Shown: positions 1-8,475 of the stretch, one piece after another
Position numbering within the stretch: position 1 is the first letter of the stretch
Layout: each line of letters starts with the position of its first letter
NCBI GenBank assembly: GCA_035296565.1
Contig: DATHAQ010000015.1
Coordinates: 69,262-133,261 of the forward strand
Source: JACCZR01 sp035296565
GTDB taxonomy: Bacteria; Actinomycetota; Thermoleophilia; Solirubrobacterales; Thermoleophilaceae
Direction: 5' to 3'
DNA length: 64,000 nt
Notes under the pieces: generated by a model
What the model saw: the letters and a program-made list of their open reading frames with translations, nothing else
The model's database searches: none
Told to the model about the DNA's origin: nothing
Made by a program: the position numbers and the translations under genes

Positions 1-4
1 CGAC

Positions 5-395
5 ATGCCCATCTGCTGGCCCGACGACGTCGACCGCGTCCTCGGCGGCGACCTCACCGCGGGGCTGGCCTACGTCACCCCGGCGAGAGGCACCGTGGTG
101 GCGGCCGTGGCACCGGTCGGCCTGCGCGACCGCGACGCCGGCACGTTCACCTTCACGACCTCCCTGGGCCTCGGCCGCAAGCTCGAGCGCCTGGAGCACC
201 ATCCCCACGTAGCCCTCGCCTACCACGCGCGCGAGCACGGGCTGGCCGATGGCAACCTGTTCGTGCTCGTGCAGGGGAGGGCTCGGCCTATTCCCGACGC
301 TGACGAGGAATGGAACGAGAAGGTGCTCGGCCCGGCCAGCGTGGCAGGGCCTGCGCAAGGCGCGCAAGCAGGGCAAGGCCCCCGCCGCGGCCTGA
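5..395 (+). pseudogene. Flavin-binding split-barrel (pyridoxamine oxidase-like) gene, apparently frameshifted
   Basis: The first ~105 codons read as the N-terminal part of a pyridoxamine 5'-phosphate oxidase-type split barrel: a stretch around residues 50-80 (TTSLGLGRKLERLEHHPHVALAY) and a following FVLVQGRARPI strand are typical of F420/FMN-binding members. The frame then runs on into sequence antisense to the next gene and looks non-coding. In another frame, from about 335, the DNA reads WQGLRKARKQGKAPAAA and stops at 393-395, eleven bases before the end of the convergent gene. I infer a frameshift, probably with loss of the middle of a ~200-residue protein. The true start may lie left of the window. 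A sequencing error is the alternative. Confidence 0.5.
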
Positions 396-405
396 CGGCT
401 CCGCC

Positions 406-3132
406 TCAGCCGAGCAAGCCTCGAACCCGCTCGGTCAGCTCGCGGAGCGCCTTCACCGCGTTGCCCTCCAGCCGCACGCGCTCGGCCGGCAGGCCGTGGT
501 CGCGCAGGGTCTGAAGATCGCCGGTGGCCTGGGCGTTCTTGAGCTCGCCGAAGGTGAAGTCGGCATCCGGGATGTCGACGTCCTGGTCGCCGTCGTGGAT
601 CAGCTGCAGGAACAGGCCGTTGGGCGCCCCGCCCTTGTGCAGCTGGCCGGTCGAGTGCAGGTACCGCGGCCCGTAGCCGAACGTGGTCGTCGCCTTGGTG
701 GCGTCGCGGATGGCAGCGCGCAGCTCGCGGACCGCCTCGTCGAACTCCGAGGACGGCTGCACGTAGCCCATGATCGCCACGTAGTGAGGTGGCGCAGCCC
801 TGCCGAGCAGGGCCCGCAGCTCCTCGTCGCCCGCCTCCGATAGCTGCGGCGGCTGGCTGGCATTCAGCACCTCGTTGGTCTTGTCTTTGGCCTCCTGCAC
901 GTTGGGCTGGTCGAAGGCGTTGATGCCCAACGCCCAGCCCGCCACCGCGGTGGCGAACTCGGCGAAGAAGAAGATCCGGCCCAGGTCCTCGGGGTTGCCG
1001 CGGGAGGACAAACGGATCACGGCCTGGCCGGCCTTGGCCAGTGCGTCGACCTTCGCCGCGTTGTGCTCGTCGGGCGACTCGGAGTTGGCCAGGTGCACGA
1101 CCACGCGGTCGTCGCCGTAGGCCTCCGGGTCGCCGAGCGGCTCGTCGGCCACGGGGAGGATGCCCTTGCCCTGCTTGCCGGTCGACTCCGCGATCAGCTG
1201 CTCGACCCAGAGGCCGAAGCCGGAGATCGGCTCGTCGACCACGAAGGTGAGCTTGTCGCGTCCGTGCAAAGCCAGCTCGCCCATCGTCAGGCCCATCCAC
1301 AGCCCCGAGTTCGAGCTCGTGGAGTCGTAGGAGTTGCAGTTCTCCTCGGCCTCGCGCGAGGACTCCAGCAACGCCTCGACATCGACGCCCGCCAGCGCCG
1401 CCGGGACCAGCCCGAAGTAGGACAGCACCGAGTAGCGGCCGCCGATGTTCGGGTCGTTCTGGAACACGCGGCGGAAGCCGCGCTCCGAGGCCTCGTCCAC
1501 CAGGCCGCTGCCCGGGTCGGTGACCGCGACGAACTGCTCGCCGCGCCCGCCCGTGCGCTCGTAGAAGTGCTTCATGTGCGAGAGCGTCTCCACAGTCCCG
1601 CCCGACTTCGAGGACACGATGAAGATCGTCTTGTCGAGCGGGATTCGGCTCTCGAGCTCGTGCACGGCACCGGGATCGGTCGAGTCGAGCACGTGCAGCC
1701 TGAGCCCGCCGGCGTCGCCGAACGATCGCCGGATCACCTCGGGGCCGAGCGACGAGCCGCCCATGCCCAGCAGCGCGGCGTCGGTGTAGCCCTCGGCCTT
1801 GACCTCCTCGGCGAACGCTCCGAGGTCGCCGGCGTTCTCCAGCATCGGCTCGGAGATGGTCAGCCAGCCCAGGCGGTTGCCGATCTCGGGTCCGGGGCCG
1901 CCCCAGAGCGTCTCGTCTTTGCGCCATACGCGCCGCGCGACGTTCTCCTCGACCGCCAGCTGCGCGCGCCTGGCGATGGGCGGCTCGAGCTCGTCGGGCA
2001 GGACGGAGTCGATCGTCGCCGGCCGGCCGGTGACCACGGCCTCCTTGACCGACTCGACGCCGGCGAGCAGCTTCTCGAACGGCGTGACGAAGGCCGCGAC
2101 GCCGTCCTTGAGCAGCTTGTCGGTGACGTCGGCCATGTCGATGCCCGCTTCCTCGAGCGCCTTCAGGTCCTCGGCGGGGTCCTGGTCGGCCGTGGCGCCC
2201 TTGATCTCGGCCTTCTCGGCCGCGGCGTTCAGGGTGGCCATCGGCATGGTGTTCACCGTGTTCGGCGCCACCAGCTCGTCGACGTACATCGTCTCGGGGT
2301 ACTCGGGGTTCTTCACACCGGTCGAAGCCCAGAGCGGCCGCTGGACAGGCGCCCCGGCCTCGCGCAGGGAGGCGAAGCGCTCGCCCTCGAAGATCCGCTT
2401 GTAGGACATGTAGGCGTCGCGCGCGTTGGCGAGCGCGGCCCGGCCCTTGAGGTCCTCGCGCCCCAGCTTCTCCAGGCGCTTGTCGACCTCGGAGTCCACG
2501 CGGGAAACGAAGAAGCTCGCCACGGAGTGCACGTCGAGCGGCTCGCCGGAATCGTGGCGGCGCTCCAGTCCCCGGATGTAGCGCTCGGTCACCTTCTCGT
2601 AGGCCTCGACCTTGAACAGGAGCGTCACGTTGACGTTGATCCCGCTCGCGATGGCCTCCTCGATCGCCGGCATGCCCTCGTCGGTGGCCGGGATCTTGAT
2701 CAACACGTTGGGTCGGTCGACGCGCTCCCACAGCTCGTGGGCCTGGCGCAGCGTGGCGTCGGTGTCGAAGGCCACGCCGGGCTCGACCTCGAGCGACACG
2801 AACCCGTCGGCGCCGCCGGCTTCCTCCCACACCGGGCGCATCACGTCGCAGGCCATCTGCACGTCCTTGACCGCCAGCGTGAGGTAGATGTCGTTGGCGT
2901 CGAGGCCCTCGCCGGCCAGGCGCTCGATGTCCTCGTCGTAGTCGTCGGAGCCCAGGATGGCCTTCTCGAAGATGGCCGGGTTGGAGGTCACGCCCCGCAG
3001 GGATTCCTCGCGCACAAGCCGCTCGAGCTCGCCCTGCTCGATCAGGGAACGGCGGATCTGGTCCAGCCACGGGGACGTCCCCGCCTCGAGCAGCGCCGCA
3101 AGGCGCTCGTTGGTCTGTGCCGCGGTTGCCAT
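406..3132 (-). CDS. Bifunctional transaldolase / glucose-6-phosphate isomerase
   Basis: A 908-residue cytoplasmic fusion. Residues ~1-365 are a class I transaldolase with GVTSNPAIF near residue 48 and the Schiff-base lysine in NVLIKIPATDEG (Lys146). Residues ~375-908 are phosphoglucose isomerase, with GMGGSSLGPEV near 455 and SSKSGGTVET near 508 for sugar-phosphate binding. It links the non-oxidative pentose phosphate pathway (sedoheptulose-7-P/glyceraldehyde-3-P exchange) to glucose-6-P/fructose-6-P interconversion. Such tal-pgi fusions are known in actinobacteria and some other phyla. It lies 4 bp after the transketolase stop on the same strand, so it is almost certainly co-transcribed with it. 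Both catalytic halves look intact. Confidence 0.95.
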   Translation of the reverse strand: MATAAQTNERLAALLEAGTSPWLDQIRRSLIEQGELERLVREESLRGVTSNPAIFEKAILGSDDYDEDIERLAGEGLDANDIYLTLAVKDVQMACDVMRPVWEEAGGADGFVSLEVEPGVAFDTDATLRQAHELWERVDRPNVLIKIPATDEGMPAIEEAIASGINVNVTLLFKVEAYEKVTERYIRGLERRHDSGEPLDVHSVASFFVSRVDSEVDKRLEKLGREDLKGRAALANARDAYMSYKRIFEGERFASLREAGAPVQRPLWASTGVKNPEYPETMYVDELVAPNTVNTMPMATLNAAAEKAEIKGATADQDPAEDLKALEEAGIDMADVTDKLLKDGVAAFVTPFEKLLAGVESVKEAVVTGRPATIDSVLPDELEPPIARRAQLAVEENVARRVWRKDETLWGGPGPEIGNRLGWLTISEPMLENAGDLGAFAEEVKAEGYTDAALLGMGGSSLGPEVIRRSFGDAGGLRLHVLDSTDPGAVHELESRIPLDKTIFIVSSKSGGTVETLSHMKHFYERTGGRGEQFVAVTDPGSGLVDEASERGFRRVFQNDPNIGGRYSVLSYFGLVPAALAGVDVEALLESSREAEENCNSYDSTSSNSGLWMGLTMGELALHGRDKLTFVVDEPISGFGLWVEQLIAESTGKQGKGILPVADEPLGDPEAYGDDRVVVHLANSESPDEHNAAKVDALAKAGQAVIRLSSRGNPEDLGRIFFFAEFATAVAGWALGINAFDQPNVQEAKDKTNEVLNASQPPQLSEAGDEELRALLGRAAPPHYVAIMGYVQPSSEFDEAVRELRAAIRDATKATTTFGYGPRYLHSTGQLHKGGAPNGLFLQLIHDGDQDVDIPDADFTFGELKNAQATGDLQTLRDHGLPAERVRLEGNAVKALRELTERVRGLLG

Positions 3133-3136
3133 CAGG

Positions 3137-5176
3137 CTACGTCCCTTCGCTCAGTCGGTTTACGAGCTGCCTGCCCGTGGAGGCCACGTTCTCCGCGGTG
3201 AAGCCGAAGTGCTCCAGCAGGGCCGTGGCGGGCCCAGACGCGCCGAAGCCGGTCATACCGATCATCTCGCCGTCGTTGCCGACGATGCGGTCCCAGCCCA
3301 GGGTGGCGGCGGCCTCCACGGACACGCGCGCGCGCACGGAGGGCGCGAGCACCGAGTCGCGGTAGCGCTGGTCCTGCTCCACGAAGCGGTCGAAGCAGGG
3401 CATGCTCACCACCCGGGTGGCCACCCCCTGGCCCTCCAGGAGCTCCTGGGCTTCCAGGCAGACGCCGACCTCCGAGCCGGTGCCGATCAAGATCAGCTCG
3501 GGCTGGGCCTTGGCGCTCTCGCGGAGCACGTAGGCGCCGCGCTCGATGGCGTCGGAGGGAATGTCGTCGGGATCGAGGATCGGCAGGCCCTGTCGCGAGA
3601 GCACCAGGGTGCACGGCCCGTCGGCCTGGCGCAGCGCGAACTGCCAGGCCAGCGCGGTCTCGTTGGCGTCGGCCGGGCGGACCGTGTTCACGTTCGGGGT
3701 GGCCCGCAGGGTGGCCAGCTGCTCCACCGGCTGATGGGTCGGCCCGTCCTCGCCCAGCCCGATCGAGTCGTGCGTGTAGACGATCACGACAGGCAGGTGC
3801 ATCAGCGCGGCCAGGCGCACCGAGGGCTTCTGGTAGTCGAGGAAGTTGAAGAAGGTCGAGCCGAAGGCCTTCAGCCCGTGCAGGTTGAGGCCGTTGACGA
3901 TCGCCTGCATGGCGTGCTCGCGCACTCCGTAGTGGACGTTGCGCCCGCCGTACTCGCCCTTCTCGACCGAGCCGCCGTCCTCGATCTCCGTGTTGGTGGA
4001 GGGCTCGAGGTCGGCCGAGCCGCTGACCAACGTGGGCACCTTCTTCGCCGCCCACTGGATCACCTGTTCAGACGCCTTGCGCGTGGCGATCGGCTTGTCG
4101 TCGGGCGAGAAGCGCGGAAGGTCGGTGTCCCAGCCGGCGGGCAGCCGGCCCTCGATCACCTGCTGGAGCGCCTCGACCTCCTCGGGCTGGTCGTTGCGGT
4201 AGCTCTCCAGCCTGCCCTTCCAGTCGTCCTCGGCCCGCTGGCCGCGCTCGCGGACGCTCGCGAAGTGCTCGCGCACCTCGTCGGGCACCAGGAAGTGGGC
4301 ATCGGGGTCCCAGCCGTAGCCCTCCTTCGTCAGGCGCACCTCGTCCTCACCGAGCGGTGAGCCGTGGGCCTTCTGACTGTCCTGCTTGTTCGGGGAGCCG
4401 TAGCCGATGTGCGTGCGCAGGATCACGAGCGAGGGGCGATCGTCGGCGGCATGGGCGCTGCCGATCGCCTCGTCGAGGCGCTCCAGCTCGAGGTCCTCGC
4501 CCAGATTCTGGACGTGCCATCCGTAGGCCTCGTAGCGTGCGCCGACGTCCTCCGAGAAGCCCATGGAGGTGGGGCCGGCCAGCTGCACGTGGTTGTCGTC
4601 GTAGAAGACGGTCAGCCGGCCCAAGCCGAGATGGCCGGCGAGCGAGCTGGCCTCGGAGCCGATGCCCTCCTGCATGTCACCGTCGGAGGCGATGGCGTAC
4701 GTGTAGTGGTCGACGATCTCGTGGCCGTCGCGGTTGAAGCGCGAGGCGAGCATGCGCTCTGCCAGCGCGAAGCCCACCGCGTTCCCCACCCCCTGGCCCA
4801 GCGGCCCCGTGGTGACCTCCACGCCGGGCGTGCCGTCGGCCTCGTACTCGGGATGTCCGGCGGTCGGCGACAACAGCTGCCGGAAGTTCATGAGGTCGTC
4901 CATAGAGACCCCATAGCCGCTCAGGTGCAGAATCGAGTACAGGAGCATCGAGGCGTGACCGGCCGAGAGCACGAAGCGGTCCCGGTCGAACCAGTGCGGG
5001 TTCGCCGGGTTGTGCTTCATGGTGCGCGTGTAGAGCTGGTAGGCCACGGGCGCCAGCGCCATCGGGGCCCCGGGGTGGCCGGAGTTGGCCTTCTGGACTC
5101 CGTCCATCGCCAGCGTGCGGATAGTGTCGATCGCCAGCTTCTCGATGTCGGTCTTCTGCTCAGCGGTGGCTGCCAC
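3137..5176 (-). CDS. tkt: Transketolase
   Basis: A 679-residue thiamine-diphosphate enzyme that moves two-carbon ketol units between pentose and hexose/heptose phosphates. Visible marks are KANSGHPGAPMA near residue 30, the ThDP/metal motif ASDGDMQEGI near 160, and the pyrimidine-domain segment THDSIGLGEDGPTHQPVEQL near 455-475, with a normal C-terminal domain. Length is standard. The start is a GTG at 5176 inside the 3' end of the upstream glucokinase gene (17-bp overlap), and tal-pgi follows after 4 bp. The order glucokinase, tkt, tal-pgi makes a compact sugar-phosphate operon. Confidence 0.96.
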   Translation of the reverse strand: MAATAEQKTDIEKLAIDTIRTLAMDGVQKANSGHPGAPMALAPVAYQLYTRTMKHNPANPHWFDRDRFVLSAGHASMLLYSILHLSGYGVSMDDLMNFRQLLSPTAGHPEYEADGTPGVEVTTGPLGQGVGNAVGFALAERMLASRFNRDGHEIVDHYTYAIASDGDMQEGIGSEASSLAGHLGLGRLTVFYDDNHVQLAGPTSMGFSEDVGARYEAYGWHVQNLGEDLELERLDEAIGSAHAADDRPSLVILRTHIGYGSPNKQDSQKAHGSPLGEDEVRLTKEGYGWDPDAHFLVPDEVREHFASVRERGQRAEDDWKGRLESYRNDQPEEVEALQQVIEGRLPAGWDTDLPRFSPDDKPIATRKASEQVIQWAAKKVPTLVSGSADLEPSTNTEIEDGGSVEKGEYGGRNVHYGVREHAMQAIVNGLNLHGLKAFGSTFFNFLDYQKPSVRLAALMHLPVVIVYTHDSIGLGEDGPTHQPVEQLATLRATPNVNTVRPADANETALAWQFALRQADGPCTLVLSRQGLPILDPDDIPSDAIERGAYVLRESAKAQPELILIGTGSEVGVCLEAQELLEGQGVATRVVSMPCFDRFVEQDQRYRDSVLAPSVRARVSVEAAATLGWDRIVGNDGEMIGMTGFGASGPATALLEHFGFTAENVASTGRQLVNRLSEGT

Positions 5177-6212
5177 TCGTCTCCTCGTTGGTCATCTGGC
5201 TCGGATTCTGAGTATCTCCAAACTCCTGCTGCGCAAGCACGCCGGCGCCGATCAGCCCCGCCGCCGCCCCGCCCTGGGCCAGCCGGACCTCGGTGCGCTC
5301 CCACAGTCGCGGTAGGGAGCGCCGGCCCGCCTCTTCGACGGCGCGGTCAAAGAACAGCCCGTGCGCGCGCGAAAGGCCGCCTCCGACGGCCACCCGCTGA
5401 GGCCCGAAGATGTTGACGAAGCCGGCAATTCCGACCCCGAGGTAACAGCCCAGGCGGTCGAAGAGCTCGAGCGCCGTGGCATCGCCGCGCTCGGCGGCCT
5501 CCACCGCCTCGCGACCCGAGACGCGGCCGTCATCGGCGTAGCGCTCGCCCAGCTCGGAGTCGGGCACGTGGCTACCGGCTTCCGTGGCGTCGCGCTCCAG
5601 CGCGGTCCCACTGCACAGCGCCTCCAGGCAACCGCGCCCGGGGCAGTTGCCCGGGCACTCGGGCCCGTCGGCCTGGATCGGGAAGTGGCCCAGCTCGGCG
5701 CCCAGCCCGTGGGCGCCGCGGAAGATCTTGCCCCCGATCACCACGCCGCCGCCCACCCCGGTGCCCAGCGTGAGCATCACGAGGTGGTCGACGCCCTCCA
5801 CCGACGCCTCGGCCAGGGCAGCGCAGTTGGCGTCGTTGTCCACCACCACCGGGACGCCGAAGCGGTGCTCGAGCTGCTCGCGCACCGGGACTCCCTCGAG
5901 CGGGATGTTGACGCTGGAGACCACCGCGCCGGCCTCGAAGTCGATCTGGGATGGCAGGCCGACGCCGATTCCCGCCGGCTTGCCGTGGCGGTCCACCAGG
6001 CGGTCGACCGCGGTCGCGATCTCGTCGAGAAGCGCCTCCGGGCCCGAGAGGTCGGTCGGCTGCTGGGACTCGTCGGTGAGCTGCGCGTCATCCACCACCC
6101 CGGCGGCGACCTTCGTCCCACCCACGTCGACGCCGAAGTAGGGCGCCGAGTCTGCGGTGCTCGGCCGACCGACGCTCGGCCTGCGCTCCTCGCTTGGGGA
6201 CCGGTCAGCCAA
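5160..6212 (-). CDS. ROK-family glucokinase with repeat-derived N-terminus
   Basis: A 350-residue ROK sugar kinase, probably an ATP-dependent glucokinase. The ATP loop GVDVGGTKVAAG begins near residue 28, a GTGVGGGVVIGG segment follows mid-protein, and a cysteine-rich ROK zinc motif (CPGNCPGRGCLEALCSG) is present. The only in-frame start before the ATP loop is TTG at 6212; it overlaps the upstream gene's stop by 8 bp. Residues ~5-20 (SPSEERRPSVGRPSTAD) are encoded by a copy of the window's dispersed repeat, so the N-terminus is not family-conserved. First glycolytic step feeding the downstream tal-pgi enzyme is the likely role; sugar specificity is inferred. Confidence 0.88.
   Translation of the reverse strand: MADRSPSEERRPSVGRPSTADSAPYFGVDVGGTKVAAGVVDDAQLTDESQQPTDLSGPEALLDEIATAVDRLVDRHGKPAGIGVGLPSQIDFEAGAVVSSVNIPLEGVPVREQLEHRFGVPVVVDNDANCAALAEASVEGVDHLVMLTLGTGVGGGVVIGGKIFRGAHGLGAELGHFPIQADGPECPGNCPGRGCLEALCSGTALERDATEAGSHVPDSELGERYADDGRVSGREAVEAAERGDATALELFDRLGCYLGVGIAGFVNIFGPQRVAVGGGLSRAHGLFFDRAVEEAGRRSLPRLWERTEVRLAQGGAAAGLIGAGVLAQQEFGDTQNPSQMTNEETSGSHR
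6154..6190 (+). repeat. Dispersed two-hairpin repeat, copy a
   Basis: Diverged copy of the family seen at 16985, 24907, 29087, 33009 and 41750. It keeps GCGGTGCTCGG and CGGCCTGCGCTCCTC but has GACCGACGCTC in place of the usual GGCCAACGCCC, so its second hairpin is weakened. Unlike the other copies it lies within the coding frame of a gene, the 5' end of the ROK glucokinase. Confidence 0.7.
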
Positions 6213-6555
6213 CCCCGGCCACCCGGCCCGTCGCGCCGTTGAGCCCGACGCAACCCACGCAGCCCACGCAGTTCACGCAGCCGACGCACCCGATGCAGCC
6301 CGCACAGGCGACGCAGCCCACGCAGCCGACCGAGCCCGCGCTGCCCGCGATACCCACGCTGAGCGCCGTCGCGGCCGAGCCCGCCACGGCCCCGCTGGCG
6401 AAGGTGGCCACGCTGGCTCCCACCGCGGCGCTGAGGCGCGTCAGGGCGCTCCCGGCCACCGCGACGCTCGCCGAGGTCGCCGTGCTACCCGCGACAGCTT
6501 TGCTGTCCTCGGTGAGCACGCTGCCGCTGGCCGCTTCGGCTGGCACCGGCCGCAC
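6205..6555 (-). CDS. Small hexapeptide-repeat protein with serine-to-cysteine ladder
   Basis: A 116-residue protein that I do not recognise functionally. From residue 12 onward serine recurs at exactly every sixth position (12, 18, 24 ... 72; eleven in a row), then the same register is taken over by cysteine (78, 84, 90, 96, 102) with extra cysteines midway (81, 87, 93, 99). This gives nine cysteines spaced every third residue, then a GLNGATG tail. Positions between are mostly Ala, Val and Gly. A beta-helix-like fold with a stacked Ser/Cys face is my inference. There is no signal peptide or membrane segment. GTG at 6555 is chosen as start; the stop overlaps the glucokinase TTG start by 8 bp, suggesting co-translation. 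Third-position GC is high, supporting this strand. Confidence 0.6.
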   Translation of the reverse strand: MRPVPAEAASGSVLTEDSKAVAGSTATSASVAVAGSALTRLSAAVGASVATFASGAVAGSAATALSVGIAGSAGSVGCVGCVACAGCIGCVGCVNCVGCVGCVGLNGATGRVAGVG

Positions 6556-6591
6556 GCTATCGCGGCGGGGACCTGGGTTAGCCTCGACCCC

Positions 6592-7536
6592 GTGAAGGGC
6601 GGAATCGACCTGGGCGGGACCAAGATCCAAGCCGCCGTCGTCGACGACAGCCACGAGGTCCTCGCCCAGGCTCGTCACGCCACGCCGGTCAGGGGCGGCC
6701 CGCCCGACGTCGTGGCGCACATGGTCGAGGCCGTGCGTGAGGCGGTGGAGCAGGTGGGCGCCAAGACGGGCGACCTCGACGGAGTGGGGGTCGGCTCGCC
6801 CGGCGCGATCGACGCCGAGGCCGGCGTGGTGGCCGAGGCCCGCAACCTGCCCGGCTGGGACGAGCCCTTCGCGATGGGCCCGGCGCTGGAGAAGAAGCTC
6901 GGCACCAAGGTGCGCGTGGGCAACGACGTTCAGGTGGCCGTCGACGGCGAGTTCGCTTTGGGAGCGGGCCGCGGCAGCTCCTCGCTGCTCGGGGTCTGGT
7001 GGGGCACGGGCGTGGGCGGCGGGGTCATCCTCGAGGGCAATCCGTGGCTGGGCCGCGGCGCCGCCGGAGAGATCGGCCACGTCGTGGTCAAGCAGGGCGG
7101 GGCGCGCTGCCCCTGCGGGCGCCGCGGCTGCATGGAGGCCTACGCCGGCCGCGCGGCCATGGAGATGCGGGCCCGCCACCTCAAGAAGAAGGGCCACCAG
7201 ACCAAGCTCTTCAAGATCATGGAGAAGCACGGGCGCACGCGCCTGCAGAGCGGGATCTGGGCGCGGGCCCTGCAGGCCAAGGACGGGATGGCGGTCGCGC
7301 TGATCGACCGCGCGGTGGAGGCGCTGGGCACCGGCGTGGCCTCGGCGATCAACGTCCTCGACGTCGAAACCGTCGTGATCGGCGGCGGCCTGGGCACGCG
7401 GCTCGGCGAGCCCTACGTGCGCCGTATCGAGGCGGCGATGATGCCCCACCTGTTCGTCTCCGACCGCCCTCCGGCGGTGCTCCCCGCGGCACTGGGGGAC
7501 CTGGGCGGCGCGGTGGGCGCCACGCTGCTGGTCTAG
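6592..7536 (+). CDS. ROK-family sugar kinase (second paralogue)
   Basis: A 314-residue ROK protein starting at GTG 6592 with the ATP loop almost at the N-terminus (GIDLGGTKIQAAVV). It keeps GVGVGSPGAIDAEAG, the substrate-side segment NDVQVAVDGEFALGAG, TGVGGGVILEG and the zinc motif CPCGRRGCMEAY (CxCGxxGCxE). No helix-turn-helix precedes the kinase domain, so it is a kinase rather than a ROK repressor. It is transcribed divergently from the hexapeptide-protein/glucokinase operon, with only 36 bp between the starts. Glucokinase or another hexose/polyphosphate kinase specificity is possible; the sequence does not decide. Confidence 0.88.
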   Translation: MKGGIDLGGTKIQAAVVDDSHEVLAQARHATPVRGGPPDVVAHMVEAVREAVEQVGAKTGDLDGVGVGSPGAIDAEAGVVAEARNLPGWDEPFAMGPALEKKLGTKVRVGNDVQVAVDGEFALGAGRGSSSLLGVWWGTGVGGGVILEGNPWLGRGAAGEIGHVVVKQGGARCPCGRRGCMEAYAGRAAMEMRARHLKKKGHQTKLFKIMEKHGRTRLQSGIWARALQAKDGMAVALIDRAVEALGTGVASAINVLDVETVVIGGGLGTRLGEPYVRRIEAAMMPHLFVSDRPPAVLPAALGDLGGAVGATLLV

Positions 7537-7573
7537 GGGGCGAGAGAGCACAGCCCGGAGCCTTGTGGGGGCG

Positions 7574-8475
7574 ATGGCCCCCACGAACCTCCGCTCTGCC
7601 GAGATCTGGACGCTGGTGGCGCGCCAGCACGGCGTGGTCGCCCGCCGGCAGCTGATCGGCCGCGGACTCAGCCCCGACGCGATCAGGCATCGGCTGGCCA
7701 GCGGCCGGCTGCATGCGGTGGCGCGGGGCGTCTACGCGGTCGGCCGCCCGGAGCTCACCCGTAACGGGCGCTGGATGGCCGCGGTGCTCAGCTGCGAACC
7801 CGGGGCGGCGCTCAGCCATGGCAGCGCGCCGCTCTGTGGGGTCTCGGGCCCGAGCGGCGCGGCCCAATCGAGATCTCGGTCCCGGGCGAGGTTCGGCGTG
7901 AGCGGCCCGGCGTGCGCGTCCATCGGCGCGCGCGGGCCGGCGGAGTCACCACGAGCGCCGGGATGCAGGTGACCACGCCGGCGTGCACGCTCGTCCAGCT
8001 GGCGGCGAGGCTGGAGCCCAGGCAACTCGAGCGCGCCGTGGACGAAGCCGACAAGCTCGGATTGATCGCGCCGGGGCCGCTGCGCCGGGCGCTCGAGCGC
8101 TTCGCGGGAACGACGGGCGTCGGTGTGCTGCGCGACCTGCTCGACGCAGCCACCTTCACGCTCACCGACTCCGAGCTCGAGCGCAGGTTCCTCCCCCTCG
8201 CGCGCGCCGCCGGCCTGTCGCTCCCGCTCACCGGCCAGGTCGTCAGCGGCTTTCGCGTCGACTTCTTCTGGCCCGATCTCGGCCTGGTCGTCGAGACCGA
8301 CGGCCTGCGCTACCACCGCACCCCGGCCGAGCAGGCCCGCGACCGCGTTCGCGACCAGGCCCACGCCGCTGCGGGCCTCACGCCGCTTCGCTTCACTCAC
8401 GCACAGGTGGCGGCGGAGCCGGGGCGGGTCCAGGCGTTGCTCGAGGCAGTGGCGTCTCGCCCGTGTCGCGCTTGA
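7574..8475 (+). pseudogene. AbiEi-type N-domain plus DUF559 nuclease-fold protein, frameshifted
   Basis: The first ~95 codons from ATG 7574 encode an AbiEi-like winged-helix domain (WTLVARQHGVVARRQLIGRG, then LHAVARGVYAVGRPELT). Around 7860-7867 the frame must shift by one base to continue as IEISVPGEVRRERPGVRVHRR and on to a DUF559 domain with FRVDFFWPDLGLVVETDGLRYHRTP and a terminal LRFTHAQV. These match the Vsr-like PD-(D/E)xK fold region of this family. Joined, the protein would be about 300 residues, the usual size for these common actinobacterial proteins. A true frameshift or a one-base sequencing error are both possible. The last 83 bp overlap the convergent antiporter gene. Confidence 0.72.

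Noticed and set aside
1063..3201. A 712-codon open frame on the plus strand
   Set aside because: It is antisense to the transaldolase/PGI fusion, has no domain and only reflects high GC. The same holds for other long antisense frames, for example over ctaD (19636-21246) and glmS (38707-40266).
6194..6595. Plus-strand Thr-Gln-Pro repeat frame
   Set aside because: It is the antisense reading of the 18-bp period of the hexapeptide gene; the minus-strand reading has a perfect Ser/Cys register, ends in a coupled overlap and matches repeat-protein logic better.
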